Source: Diphasiastrum complanatum
Lineage: Eukaryota; Streptophyta; Lycopodiopsida; Lycopodiales; Lycopodiaceae
NCBI GenBank assembly: GCA_029204225.1
Contig: CM055094.1
Span: 23,064,657-23,128,656 of the forward strand
Reading direction: 5' to 3'
DNA length: 64,000 nt
The notes beneath the pieces were generated by a model. That model saw only the letters and a list, made by a program, of their open reading frames with translations. It searched no databases and was not told the origin of the DNA. Positions within the stretch are counted from its first letter, which is position 1. The number at the start of each line of letters is the position of its first letter. The translations under genes were made by a program, and so were the position numbers. Positions 47,853-60,819 of this stretch are shown in pieces.

Positions 47853-48485
47853 TTACAAGTGTCTACATCTCTTGCCCAACTTGCATTTGTAAAACCAATG
47901 AATAAATTGTGTTTGTCGTTGTCGACTGCTCCATAACAAATGCAAAAGTCCATAGCAGCTCAAAGATATCTCATGACTCTGATAAGAGCCTTCCAATATA
48001 CCAAGGTTAGTCATATACTGACATAGGGAGCTGACTGCAAAAGCTATGTCTGACCTGGTACAGATCATTGCGTACATAAGAGATTCTATTATCAAATGAT
48101 AAGGATACTCACGCATCTGCTCCTCCTCATAAACTGTTTGAGGACACTGATCCTTTGACAATTTGAGACTTGAATCCATTGGTGAGAGAGCTAACTTTCA
48201 ATTAACCAGATTATGTTTGACGAACATATTGTAGATGTACCTCAGTTGAGTAATGTAGATCAACTTTCGATTTCTGTCTCTGTGGATTTGAATATCAAGG
48301 CAGAAATAAGCTTTGCCCAGATCGGTCATGTCAAATTCAGAAGATAACATTGACTTGTCTTCTTTTATCAGATTGATACTATTGCTGAAGAGCAATGTGT
48401 TGTCCACATACAAAATGATAATGATAAAAGACTGTTGCACTGTCTTGAAGTAAACATTTGAATTTGAAGAGCTAGGTCTTGTCAA
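47853..48485 (-). pseudogene. Copia RT C-terminus and RNase H start
   Basis: Two open stretches (48485-48198 and 48179-47853) are separated by a stop. The first has ILYVDNTLLFSN, DMTDLGKAYFCLDIQIH and a thumb-like end. The second has YPYHLIIESLMYAMICTRSD and AVSSLCQYM, then degrades. The second Asp of the YVDD box is Asn. RNase H continues at lower coordinates in broken frames up to the PPT. Confidence 0.8.
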
Positions 48486-49819
48486 TACTTCAGTCTGCTT
48501 TGTACTTGACTTTGAAAATCCATTTGCAACTAACTACATTTTTTCTAGCAGGTAATTTGACAATCATCCATGCCGGATTTTTGAAAAGAGATGAATACTC
48601 TCTATCCATAGCTTCTTCCTAGAGATTGAAATCTAGCTGACTGAGTGCCTCTTCGACAATTGTCGGCTCATAAACAAGGTAGGCTGCAGACTCGTCGATA
48701 TATCTGATAGGTGGTCTAGTAGCTCTTGATGATCTTCTGACAAATAGAGAAAGTTGATCATTTTCATCATATTGTAGTTGCTGAACTGCAACGTCATCAA
48801 CTTCTGATTCGACGTTGATATGTTGTTCGTCAAGAGTAGATGAGCTTGGACCCTCAATGAGAATAGTCAATTGAGGAACTAGAAAGTTCAATATGTTAGG
48901 AGAATCTGACAGGTCGGCTACATGGGCACTGCCTTCATCTTTGAGGTCAATAAACTGATCTTCAATGAAGATGACATCCTAGCTAGTGAATATCTTCGAC
49001 TCGATGGGATCGAACAACTTGTAGGCTTGATATGAAGTAGTGTAGCTGATGAAAATACATTTGATACTCTGGAAGTCGAGCTTCTTCTTGAGATCATGAG
49101 GAATCTACGTAGAAGCAGTACATCCAAAAACTCATAAGTTTGATCGAGAAGGTTTGGTACCTATCCAAACTTCGAATGGTGTTTTTGTTTGAGAGACCTT
49201 TAGTAGGACATCTATTCTGAATATAGGTTGTTGTTGAAATAACTTCAACCCAAAAGGACTTCGAAAGTGTCGCATGTGATAACATGCACTTTGCCGATTA
49301 AACTAAGGTTCTATTCTTTCTCTCAACAAGATCATTTAACTGAGGCAAATAGGAGGTAATGTATTGTTGCTCAATGCCGTTATTAAGGTAGTACTCCTTG
49401 AATTCGGTGGAAATGTATTTTCTCCCGTTATCTAATCTCAATGCTTTGATTTGTTTGCTAGTTTAATTTTGTGCATGCTTTTTGAATTGTCTGAACATGA
49501 TGAAAGCTTCCGAATTCTATTTAATGAAGTAAATTGCTGTTCTTCTGGAGAATTTGTCAATAAAGGTAATGAAATACTTTGCATCTAGCAATGAAGGAGT
49601 TTACATAGGTCCACATATATCTGTATGAACAACATCTAACAGACCCTTTGATGCATGCCTATGACTCGATCTAAAAGAAATCTTAGTCTGCTTTTCAAGG
49701 ATGCAACTATGGCAAACAGGGAGATCGACTTTACCATAAGGATAATAGAGATCAAGTACTAGGGATTGTCTAGACATGTTTGAAATAGATGCATAATTCA
49801 AGTGTCCTAAGCGATGATG

Positions 49820-50377
49820 TCATAGTAATGCTTTATTGACAAGAACGGAAGTTTTCAAGACTTGACTAGAATCATAATAACAATGTGCCAATCTATATAA
49901 GTATTCATGTCTCTTGGCGAGTGCAAGGATCTTATTACTCCTATCGATAATTCTACATTGATCGGACTCAAACTCCATCTTATGACCTAAATCAGTAATT
50001 CTACTTACTGATAACATATTTGATGAAAGTTTAGAAACATACAAGACTTTTGACAGTAGTTTGAATTGATCGTCCTGGAATCTTAATCTTACAATACCTT
50101 CACCTTTGATAGTGTGAGTACTATCGTCACCAAGATGAACATAGTTCTTTGTGCTGTAAGACATATAGGATTGGAAAATCTCACGATGATTGGTCAAATG
50201 TTGAGTACCTCTAGATTTCAAAAACCACGAATCATCCAAATTCATGGATTTGTCTTTGACCATAAAAGCTTGTTGATCAGGTTGCTTGGATGCATTCTTT
50301 GCTTTGAGAATTTGGCAATTCTGGATCTCATGATTATTGTGCTTGCAATACCTACAAAACATCTTCTTTTTCGACAA
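49820..50377 (-). pseudogene. Copia gag zinc knuckle to pre-integrase segment
   Basis: 185 codons. The knuckle CRYCKHNNHEIQNC keeps CX2CX4HX4C. The protease motif has lost its catalytic Asp (KSRG). KLSSNMLSVSRITDLGH is the typical linker toward the pre-integrase domain. This is the longest uninterrupted part of this element. Confidence 0.85.
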
Positions 50378-50452
50378 ATGTGGATTTGATGATTGTTCTT
50401 GACTTTAAGTCTGTTTCTGATTCGATGTAGACTGCTTGGAGCTTTTCTGCTT

Positions 50453-51060
50453 CTATCGTTTCAAGCCCTTGTTGACATATAGAGCATGAGACAAAGAGGT
50501 AGACGAAGTGTCTTGACTTCTTCGATTATCTTCTTGCAGCAACATAGTGATAACTCTAGTAAGAGTTAAATTTGAGTGTGTCATGATGATCATCACCCAG
50601 TTCTCATACGTAGAGGGTCGGCTTGAGAGCAATGTCATAATTGCGTCTTGATCGTCTATGATCGATCCAACAACGGCCACCTGTTGCAAGAGATTCTTAA
50701 ATTGGTTAATATGATTCTGAAGAGAATCATTATTTGACATCTTGAGTGTGAAGAATTTCCTTCAAAGATGTAACTTAGTAGTTACGTCTCTCACATCATA
50801 TAGTGAGCTCAGGATGTCCCAAACTTTCTTCGAAGTCTTAGCTTCAGCTATGTGGCCAATTTGAGTATCTGATATATTTAGGACCAATTCGATTTTCATT
50901 TTGAGTCTTTTGTGTCGTCTTTAGGTTTCACTTCGATATCTGTAACAATATCCCACAAGTTATTGGCGATTATCAAAGCCTTCATTTTAAATTTCCAGAA
51001 ATGATAATTGGATCCATTTAGCTTGTCTGCAATAAGATTGGCCTTACTTTGAGAATCCAT
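50453..51060 (-). pseudogene. Copia gag of the minus-strand element
   Basis: It begins with MDSQSKANLIADKLNGSNYH at 51060 and changes frame near 50900. It continues to the helical segment at 50740-50453 (NDSLQNHINQFKNLLQQ, LTLTRVITMLLQED). This is a capsid-type gag without an intact frame. Confidence 0.75.
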
Positions 51061-51119
51061 CTAGAACTTTAGTCTGACGACGTTAAGAGAGATACCATGC
51101 TACGCTACAATTGGAAATC

Positions 51120-51317
51120 AAGGGGGAGGTATGAGTGTGATCAAGGTATTTCTCAAACTTGTCAACACATGTCAAGTGACCTTGGAGTGGTACTTGTAGA
51201 TCATGGTCTACGATGGCTAGGATACACCATCATTGGTCAAGGGGAGGTGTGAGTGTGGTCAAGGTACTTTTCAAAATCGTCGACATGTGTCGAGTGACCT
51301 TGGAGTGATACCTCATC
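51120..51317. repeat. Diverged direct repeat of about 80 bp, period about 118 bp
   Basis: Copies at about 51120-51200 and 51238-51317 share GGGGAGGT[AG]TGAGTGTG, CAAGGTA and GTGACCTTGGAGTG. They lie at the outer edge of the minus-strand Copia element, where a 5' LTR would be expected. Confidence 0.7.
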
Positions 51318-51552
51318 TTGAGAAATAGCCATGAGCTAAGATGTTGTCTAATCATTGAGATTGACAAATAGCATTTTCATTGACATTTTGCTGGTTGATT
51401 GTATGGTGAACAATGAGGATCCATCTAAAGTTGTTATGTCCAAGTCCAGTATGTGAGATTCGGAATAATTCTTGACATGGATAGCCGGTCACTCCAGTGT
51501 ATGTTGTTATTAGCTATGCCTCGTTATTCCAGGCTTGGCCTATAAGTAATTA

Positions 51553-52458
51553 ATGATCATAAGAGGACCTAGACCTATAATTGGACATAAGAGCATTTGC
51601 ATGGTGTTTGATTGCTATAATACAAGAATAGGAGGTCAATTTGGCAAAGTCAATCTCCCTATCTGCCATAGCTGCATCCTTGGAAAGCAGACTAGGATTC
51701 TGTTTAGATCAAGTCATAGGCATGCAGCAAAAGGTCTGTTAGATATTGTTCATTCAGATATATGTGGACCTATAAAAACTCCTTCATTGCTATATGCAAA
51801 GTACTTTATTACTTTTATTGATGAATTCTCTTGAAGAACAGTTGTTTACTTCATTAAGTAGAATCAGAAGCTTTTATCAAGTTCAAACAATTCAAAGAGC
51901 ATGCAAAAAATCAAACTGGCAAACGAATCAAAGCACTAAGTTCCGACAACGGGGGAGAATACATCTCCACCAAATTCAAGGAGTACTGCCTTAACAATGG
52001 CATTGAGCAACAATACATTACCTCCTATTCGCCTCAGTCAAATGGTCTTGCTGAGAGAAAGAATAGAACCTTAGTCGAATCGACAAAGTGCGTGTTATCA
52101 AATGCGACACTTCCAGAGTCCTTCTGGGCTGAAGCTGTTTCAACAACAATCTATATTCAAAACAGATGTCCTACTAAAGGTTCAAACAAAACACCATTTG
52201 AAGTTTGGACAAGTACCAAACCTTCTTTATCGAACTTGGATGTATTGCTTATGCAAAGATTCCTCATGATCTTAGAAAAAAATCGACTTCTAGATGATCA
52301 AATGTATTTTCATCACCTACACTACTTCAGATCAAGCTTACAAATTGATCGATCCTATCGAGTTGAAGATATTCACTAGCCAGATTTCATCTTCATCAAA
52401 GATTAGTTTATCGACCTCAAGGGAAAAGACAAAGCCCATGTAGCCAACATGACGGATT
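51553..52458 (+). mobile_element. Copia integrase fragment, same family as 47.4-51.1 kb but inverted
   Basis: It shows CHSCILGKQTRI, SHRHAAKGLLDIVHSDICGP, then frame-shifted integrase core, then STTIYIQNRCPTKGSNKTPF. The same segments lie at 49601-49801 and 49094-49285 on the other strand. The two are therefore head to head. It is cut at 52459 by the LTR of a third Copia family. Confidence 0.8.
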
Positions 52459-53282
52459 TGTGAGAAATTGGCAAAAATCTAGCTTGGTATTTTTTATGAT
52501 AGAAGTTTGTAAGTGAATCTCACATGTGTGGAGGATGTTCCCACGTGTGGAGAATTGTAAAGTAAATCAAAATGTTTGATATAGGGGTCTCATAGAATTT
52601 CATAGTCAAGCATTTAGGTGTAGGATGTTGATAGGGTCAAATTTGGCATAGATGGCAAATTATCCATTTCCACTTGTAATGCCACTATTGAGCCAAAATA
52701 GAGTAGGAGGCCAAACTCGTGCCAATTAGAGTGTAAACAAGTGTAATGCTTTTGTTTGATGAAGTTTAAGAGGTCCAATAGGATTTAGAGGTGGAACCAT
52801 GAGTGGCCCAATAGAATTTGAGGTTTGCTTGAAAATGGTCCAATAGAATTTAGAGGTGGATGGATCAATGGTCCAATAGGATTAAGAGGTGGCAAAGTGT
52901 GGTCCGATCATAGTTAAGCATAGTGGTAGCTCATGGATCTACTAGTATCATTGTAGTCCTCATTTGGATCTAATTGATTTTGAGATTGAGTGGATTTTGA
53001 GTGTAAGTGAATTTCTAGCTTTCTCTCTCTACCCAAGAGCTATTGATGATTTTCTCTCTCTACCTGAGGAGAGTAGCTTGTTTTTACTTAGATTACTTTT
53101 GGAACACTTCCCACACGTGTGAGTGAGAGTTGGAAGTGATTGAATGCATGTAGTAGTGTGTTTTTGCCATAGAATCAAAGATAGATCTTGAATCTCAATC
53201 TAGTCTTGATCTTGGTGCATCTACACACCTTAGGAGATCACAAGTACATGTTGTGGACAGTCCACACGTGTGAAATTCAACA
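52459..53282 (+). repeat. 5' LTR of a third Copia family
   Basis: 824 bp from TGTGAGAAATTGG to GAAATTCAACA, followed directly by a PBS. Its middle has recurring GGTCCAATAG phrases and two TCTCTCTCTACC phrases. Its start resembles that of the young Copia LTR (TGTGAAAAATTG), which suggests related families. Confidence 0.8.
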
Positions 53283-53295
53283 TGGTATTAGAGCC
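53283..53295 (+). other. Primer-binding site, initiator tRNA-Met type
   Basis: TGGTATTAGAGCC, one base away from the standard TGGTATCAGAGCC. Confidence 0.8.
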
Positions 53296-54037
53296 TACCT
53301 AAGGTTACCATGCATTTTGATCCATTTAAGTGAAAACTATTCATCAATCTTGAGCTAGAAATTGTCAAGGTCCATTTTCCTAGCCATCTTGTTCAATTTT
53401 GGATCAAAAGAGATCAAAAGGACATTGATTGGGTCTGACCTGGTACTGTATGAAATCAAGTGCTCAGACACGTGTGAGGAACATCCAATTTCATTTTGGA
53501 AATTCTCTCTCATGCTTGATCCATTTATCTTGCTTCATAGCTTCTTTTAAAGCTATTTTTGTCTAGTTTCTGATGCAATCAATTTCATTCCATTTGGTTG
53601 AGCCAATCAGAAGTTATAAGCTTTTTAAGAGGGTTAGGTAGGGCACCTAGACCTGGGTGGACACATTTGGTTTGGTCAAGAGATTGCTTGGTTGATCCAA
53701 AATCACAGTTGTATGCTTGCCAATCTCATCTATATGTGATCTAGGCATTGTTTTGAGATCTTATCCATTTTGTTTCATGCAATATCATTGAATTTGAGTG
53801 AAATTTGATTTCTTAGAGTACTTCACACGTGCTAAGAATGTTTTATCCTAACTTTGCCCATACTCCATCATTTGATGTGAAATAATCTAGTTTTGGAGAG
53901 ATTGAGATTACTAGTGAGAATCATCTCACATTTGTTGCAAGATCTTGCATAGGAGATGGTAGCACACCATAATTGGATCCTATAGTGAGAGAGAAGCAAC
54001 ATTTTTTGTTCATCACTTCTATTTATCTCCACTTTAC

Positions 54038-54199
54038 ATGACTTCAATGAGTTCATACTTGTTGCAACCAAGTGAGAGATTGTCTACTTCCAATTATTCA
54101 ATATGGAAGTTGAGGATGGAGTCCATCTTGATACTCCAAGATGTGATGGACATTGTACTTGGAATTGAGGAGGAGCCTCAAGTCCTTCATGAAGTATGA
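54038..54199 (+). pseudogene. Copia gag N-terminus, truncated
   Basis: 53 codons from ATG 54038 to TGA 54197-54199: YLLQPSERLSTSNYSIWKLR, then MESILILQDVMDIVLGIEEE. This is the counterpart of the first 50 residues of the gag at 36993. The following sequence is not gag-like, so the element ends here. Confidence 0.85.
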
Positions 54200-56579
54200 C
54201 CAAGTTATGGCCATTTTAGCTATTTCCTTCCAATGCTAGTTAGTTGTAGTTTTTGCAGTCTGTTTTTCTCCATTTTGGCTGTACTGTTGGCCGAATTTTA
54301 TGACTATAATTCTATAAGATTGTAGATCTCTATCTTAGCTTGAATTTGAGCCAATTTGCAGCCAATTTGGTTGAAAATTGAGAGAGATATGACAATTCTT
54401 GTGAAGGAGGTCTAATTCAAGTTTTGGTAGAATATTTGGGAGAGAAGCACTTCAACTTTTCATTTCTAAAGCCAAGAAAAATGATTACCAAGTCAAGGAT
54501 TATCATTCTTATCATTTAAGGCCATCAAGGACTATCATTCAATATGCACTAAATGACATCTTTGGGTAGCCATCATTTGAGTCTATTTAAATAATGCTAA
54601 GAACCATTAGTGAAGGTGGTTCAAACGAGGGTCTTTTGCTACCAAATTTTTTTCTAGATTTTTCCTTAAGAAACAAGGGCTTTTATTGTTGTCAATTATG
54701 CTAGAAAAAATGGTCTTTTAAGACTGTCATGGAAGATATCTTAAATGATGGCTTTCTTTACACCGATTTAATGAACTTTTGTGGCCATCAACTTAAACAA
54801 TTCAAATGACAATCTTTTGTTTATATCATTAAAAAAAATTTAAGTAATGTCTTGTATAGCTATTGCTTTAGCCAGTTAGAAAGATGGTTTATCAATTCAA
54901 AGAAAGAGACTTCACCAAAATCTCAAAAGTTGGGAAATGGAACATCCCATCATAGGTTTACCTTCTTATTGGTTATTTACATGCATCCAAAAGTGATATT
55001 TATGTAGTTGTGGATGAAGTTTGGTGTACTTAATACATGGTTAAACAAACCACATACATTTGCACAATATGTGTTTTTCTATATATGTGTACCACCACAC
55101 ATGAATTCTTGCCTTGGTATATGGTATGCAGATATTCCATTGTTTTAGAATTCTCTTCAACTAATATGAAACATCTGCTTGAAGTAAAATGATTGCCATT
55201 AAACACAATAGTTAGCTCATCATTGTTTCTAGATGTTGATTTTTTTATAGATTGTCATTCTTTTTCCATACACAAAAGCATCACTAATTAGATCATCCAT
55301 TAACTATATTAACAGAAGCTTTGCTTTTAAAAAAATCATTCTTTTAGGATAATATCTATGTTGTCATTGTGGATGAAGTACACATGTGTAGCTTCCAGAG
55401 GTTCATAATCCAAGTGATTGATCTTTTGGAAAAACACTATGATGAATAATATTTCAATTTGAGTCATTATATCACACCTTATGAATATGTTGGATAAAAT
55501 GAGTATATGCTACTTGCTTGCGAGCTTTTATTTCCATTGGTGATTGGTACATGTAAAAGAGTTGCCTTAAAGTTTCAAAAGATAATGATGTCCTTTGGTC
55601 CATGTGTAAAAGTGTAGATAACAATATGATTGGTTCTTATCGTGCTGCAAGATTTTGATTGGACTCTTCAACAGACACATCACATCAAATATGAATAATG
55701 AGGCTGAGCTATATAAAACATGCTACATTTGATAATTTTGAAAACATAGAAAGTCTTCTTTGCAAAAAACTATCCCCACAACATATTTTTCCATCGACTA
55801 TTTATGAAAAGAAAGACAAAAAAATCCATGAAATACAAACAAAAACATTCTATTCTTTTCCCTTGAATCATTGACTATAAATATGCACAAGATTTATAAT
55901 TTATGTACAAAGAGTACAAAAAGAACTTTAGAAAGCCAAAAGTTGAAAATTAAATTCAAAGTGAATGAAACTTGTCCCTTTGATGCTTAACAACCAAGAT
56001 TCACGAACCAATGACGAACAAGCCTATATTCTTATTATGATAGAGTGTAAGAATTTTTTTCTCTTGGTACTCAAATAGATCTCATCCAACTTGGACTAAC
56101 CTTAAGAGTCAAAGAGACATTAATTTTAAGTTGTAACAATGTAAGCCTAAATTGTTAACAGTAAGTTCTCTTTGGTTGGCCTTTTCTTTCCACAAAACAT
56201 TCTCATCTTCTTAAATTCAAGGACATTCAAACATTTACAACTGAAAAATATTGAAGTCATATAAGGTGCCAAGTGTATTTATCACTTGAGTAGAAATGCG
56301 CACTTAACATATTTTGAAAATAAATTTCGAGCCCATTAAGTATCCATACAATGAAAGAAAATCATATGCTGAAATCAAACTAATGAATTGTTAGAATAAT
56401 AAGCCTAATTTAGTTCTCGTCATTTCTAGTTGCTACACTATTTTACAATAAATAGCAGATTTTTTATTTTTGGTACATGCTACAATGATGAATGCCATGT
56501 TGATTGTACTTGAGTTAGAGAGTTGGGACTATTGTCTTGTAATGGGGACCATATTGCCATGCAGCGACATCTCTAAAAA
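54200..56579. other. AT-rich sequence, no gene recognised
   Basis: No LTR end, open frame with a motif, or tandem repeat was recognised. Confidence 0.5.
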
Positions 56580-56612
56580 AATAGTACTTAAACTGTAGGT
56601 ATTGTTTTTCCT

Positions 56613-56945
56613 TTAGTTTGAAAATACAATTCTCAAAGTGTTGCCAGGTTGTGGTGTATTGTTTCCTTTAGTTCTTGTGCTTCTTCTATTAGATAGTCTG
56701 ATTAATAGTTTCAAATTGAGATAAATGTGGGAAAGGACAAGGATGTCAAATTTTATTTTGTGCATGATAGAGCCAAAAGCAGCATAGGAGTCATTTATAA
56801 TTGATAGAATTTTTTTTTCATCAATGTCTTGGTTAGATGAAAAAATAGTGATATCATCTACACAAAGTCGATCTATAGCAAAGATTGGAGAAGGCACATC
56901 TAGGCTATATCTTGATGCAAACAATATTTTTTTGTAGGGATGCAA
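56613..56945 (-). pseudogene. Possible LINE-type reverse transcriptase scrap
   Basis: A 110-codon minus-strand frame contains DRLCVDDITIFSSNQDIDEK followed by a helix and a segment ending KIKFDILVLS. The xVDDxxIFS box and the following spacing fit the catalytic palm of a LINE-type RT. A Copia origin is less likely because YVDD there is followed by different residues. No other LINE motif is visible nearby, so this is a weak call. Confidence 0.4.
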
Positions 56946-59100
56946 AAAAGGCTTAGTTGGCTATCCTTACATCTTACTAACATGCAGAGGTTTGGCCTTG
57001 ACCAAGTTAAAACGATGAACATGGTCAGGGGCTTTCACATGCGTGTTATGTTGCGCCCAGCAGCAGCTGCCCGCAAACGTTCTCCCGTGCTGCCTGCAAA
57101 CCCTCCAATGTACTGAAACTAACTGCGAACTGCAACGACTCTCGACTGCGCCCTCTTCTGCCCCTGCCTGCCTACTCTCGACTACTTGGTAGATATGATT
57201 CAAATGGAGCGCTCAGCCTCGCTGTCTTCTTTCCGTGGTCAGCCACATTTAATTCATTCACACATATTAGATTGCAAAATCAAATTTTAAGATTTGAACA
57301 TTCGTTGAATTATACAAACGTTCGGTAACTATTGCAACTTAGAACTCAGTCTCAGGAGTTTATGCTCGCAATTTTGTTATTCATGAGCTTGGCTCGGTGC
57401 CAAGATTTTTTTTTTACAAATCAGGTGATTTATTTGCGGTGCTAAGAATCATTTGAAAATTATTGCGAGTCCATTAGGGCATTCATAAGTTTTAAAATGA
57501 TCCAAAACACCACAACACATATTTTTGACATTCGATAGATCTACTTTTTTCGTCATTTTCCTCTGCCACATTTGGCGCAACATCCCTTGGGCATGAATAA
57601 GTTTTTTCACCAGTTAGTTCCACCAGCACTTGGTCACCATGCAAAGTGAATACGCAACAAGGCAGTGTTCAGGAGAGCCAACATCTCTTGAGAATGGGGA
57701 GGACAACTTTAATGAGAAAATCGGTACAAGAAAAATTTAACAACCAAAAGTCATCAAAATTGGGTGCATCTAAAATATGTAAGACTTTAGATGGTTTATT
57801 TTTTTACAAGAGAATGTACTCCAACATTTATACATTGTACGATATAATCTTCCTATCTTTGAAAAAACACAAGAAAATTTTGGGACACAATTTTTAATAA
57901 GTTGAGTTTTTTAGGGCACTGTTTAGGTAATGCCAGCTATAATCTAAGGCTTAGGGCATAGGTATTAGGTCCTAGGCCCTTGCACATTTAAGATTCCCTT
58001 GAATGCACATTGCCAATTGGCATTGCCTCATTTGAAGACTCTGCCACGCGCCTTCCGCCATGCTACCCAAATAAATTGCTTTGAAGGCTCGGCCTCGGGA
58101 GTCGGGACTTGGGCCATCTCGCGAAGCATTTTCAATGTCCATTTTTCCAAAACGTAGTGAGTAATGAGCCTGAGGTGCGATCAAGATGTTGAGCACTGTG
58201 AGAAACTGAGGCACGAGTGAATGACGGATCTGGATTTCCATGCCAGCCCTCAGAATTTCTAGGCCAACCCTCACACTGGAGTCTGAGGCTTCGCTCCTCA
58301 AGTGGAAGTTATGGAACCAAATCCTATGTTTATTACTATAATCTGTAAACTAAGACTTCGTGTGCTCAATCTTATAGCACTACGTATCGTCAATGTACAT
58401 TGTCACTTTGGTGGAAATGTCTATTTTTATGTAAGAAATTTGGTGGCTCCAAGTTTATGACACATTTTTTAAGTGTGAAAATGATGATTGTTTAGCATTT
58501 GCAGCATGCTTTTTCTTTGCAGTTTTCTCAATATCTTTTACCAAGTCAACAATGTCAATAGTGCCTTCTTTGGAACCACTTTGTTTATGTGTGCTCTTTT
58601 GTCCAACATCTTTTGTCTCCCATGCCATTTTAGATGTCGTGGAAGTGGAAAAGACACCATCATTTCACTTGTCTGATTTTTCTGGGCTTAGTGGTTTGAA
58701 ACCTAAATTTCTATATTCATCCAGTACACATGCTACTGCTTCTAAGATGTGAGCACATACTTGTTGCTCTTCAATATGTTAGAATCAAAGATGTATGTCA
58801 TTTTTGAGAAAAAAATACAACTTTAGGCATGTTGAATAATATTACACCTAATCCTTTGTTAATCAAAGGAAACTTACCATCCGAAACCATTAATTTCAAG
58901 TAGCTCTTTGATTGTTTTGGTAGTCTAGGGATGCACGACCAATCCTCTCGTGAGAGGGTAAATGGCGCATCGTCTCCATAAGGGGTGCCAAGCCAAGCAC
59001 TTGCTGCCTCCCTATAGTTTTGCTGGGATTCGGCACGCCCCTCACGACAATGCAACACTCACATCTAGTAAAGCACGCTTTTTTTTGCTTGGAAAATTTT
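56946..59100. other. No gene recognised
   Basis: Short frames only, without motifs. The sequence at 57050-57190 is locally GC-richer. Confidence 0.5.
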
Positions 59101-59160
59101 TAGGCTAGCGCGCGCGAGAGGCCATGTAGTGTCGGCAGTGCACGCGCGCCAGGCGGTCCA

Positions 59161-59380
59161 ACCATGATGGTTTAGTGAGAGGGTGTCAATGGTCATGGTA
59201 AAGTAAGGTTGTTAGTGGTCATGGCTAATAGCCTCTCACTTAACCATGACCACTTATACCTTAAGTTAAGCATTACTGTTGGAAGGTCATATGGATGCAA
59301 CATGGATTTAAAGCCTACGTGTGACTTAGTTGAGAGGGTGTTAGTGGCTACCTCTCACTTAACCATGACCACTAGTTAGT
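59161..59380. repeat. Cluster of short inverted phrases
   Basis: AGTGGTCATGG (about 59214) pairs with CCATGACCACT (about 59243). TAGTGAGAGGGTGT and CCTCTCACTTAACCATGACC recur in both orientations to 59372. This may be a decayed miniature foldback element. Confidence 0.45.
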
Positions 59381-59584
59381 CATCTAGGTTCAACATCCAT
59401 TGAAAGCCTGTATGTCAGAACGTGTTTTATTTGCACATTATCAACATATGTTACAAGGCATTGAATAATCCTCACATCGCCTAGACTCCTCCAAATAGCC
59501 TTTATAGCGCATGAACTAAAAATGACCATAGAGTTGAGTGAATTATAATCATTGAGAGTTGCCTAAGCAAAAGTAGAATTATCT

Positions 59585-59869
59585 TACTGAAGTTAAATTA
59601 GTTGAGGTAAAAAGAGGATGGTTTTCATATATCAAAATACCATAATACCAAAATACCAAAATCATATCAGATGGTTTTCAACAAAGAATGATCACCAAAC
59701 ATGTGGAAAAAAAAATTGCACATTAGTTGCACATTCTAATGTGCAATTTTTTTTTCCACATGTTTGGTGATCATTCTTTGTTGAAAACCATCTGATATGA
59801 TTTTGGTATTTTGGTATTTTGATATATGAAAACCATCCTCTTTTTACCTCAAATAATTTAACTTCAGTA
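59585..59869. repeat. Nearly perfect foldback hairpin of 285 bp
   Basis: The left arm (59585-59725) and right arm (59737-59869) are reverse complements over about 130 bp, around an 11-nt loop (59726-59736). I see one mismatch (TTAGTTGAGG against TTATTTGAGG) and one extra step of about 9 nt in the left arm, from a short ATACCA repeat. From 59878 on, a third copy of the arm tip repeats in direct orientation (AAAGAATGATCACCAAACAT to TTGCACATT, about 59878-59920). Transcription would give a long double-stranded RNA. It may be a foldback or MITE-type element or a young small-RNA locus. No target duplication was found. Confidence 0.9.
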
Positions 59870-60340
59870 GGATGATCACAAAGAATGATCACCAAACATG
59901 TGGAAAAAAAAATTGCACATTTTACCCCACCCCCCCCCCGTTTTTCTTTTATCCCTTAGGATTATTTTCTCCCTTCCTATGAGACACCATCATTCTCTAG
60001 TCATTTTTCCAATCATGCATTCCAGACAATTTAGAAAAAATGTGCAAAATTAAGTTGATTGGTACATATGTCAAAAGAGTCAATGGATCACAAATGCAAC
60101 TGATCATTCATGCAACAAATAGAGGGTCTCTTGCAAATATGATATTCTATATGAATCATCATAAAATTGCTCATCAGAGCTTTTTAAAGTTTTGTACTCT
60201 TTAGCAATGATCATATTTGATAATTTGGTTTTGCAATAGTCTCCCAATCACATCTCCTTGCCTGGAAAACATGGAGAATAATGACTAATTTCAAAAATTC
60301 ATGAATACACTAAGAGCAACAAAAGTAAAATAAACCCTAT

Positions 60341-60342
<2 letters not shown>

Positions 60343-60384
<42 letters not shown>
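60343..60384. repeat. (CA)n microsatellite
   Basis: A CA array of about 40 bp. Confidence 0.97.
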
Positions 60385-60387
<3 letters not shown>

Positions 60388-60591
60388 AAAGAAAAAAAAA
60401 AGAGAACATCATAGAGTGCTAATCAAAATTCTCAGACCATACAATTATATCTTATTCCAGAATGTCACCACATGCTCCCTCCCTATGATGTTTGGGCTTT
60501 CTTGTGGAACTTCCAACAAGAAACATTTGAACCCCACCTTTAATAGAAGAAAACAAGGGCTACACACCTTCCTAGAATTCGGAGTGTTGAT

Positions 60592-60752
<161 letters not shown>

Positions 60753-60819
60753 CCAAAAATTACATCAAAAGCTCACAAATTGAATTAATTTGGATCAAAT
60801 GAATACCATGCATAAGATG

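Larger units (their letters stand above)
47408..51097 (-). mobile_element. Degenerate Copia element, minus strand
   Basis: From high to low coordinates it shows gag, zinc knuckle, protease, integrase, RT, RNase H, PPT and 3' LTR, with many frame changes. Gag starts at 51060 (MDSQSKANLIADKLNGSNYH). The knuckle is CRYCKHNNHEIQNC. The protease reads WFLKSRGTQH, where DSG is expected, so the active site is lost. Integrase pieces include CHSCILEKQTK and TTTYIQNRCPTKG. About 130 codons of RT, including the LYGLKQ segment, are missing, and the catalytic box reads YVDN (ILYVDNTLLFSN). A weak primer site (TGGTATC then mismatches) lies at 51086-51097. The 5' LTR is gone. Confidence 0.85.

Noticed and set aside
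57972-58301. Minus-strand ORF of 109 codons
   Set aside because: No recognisable motif and low-quality composition. Treated as chance.
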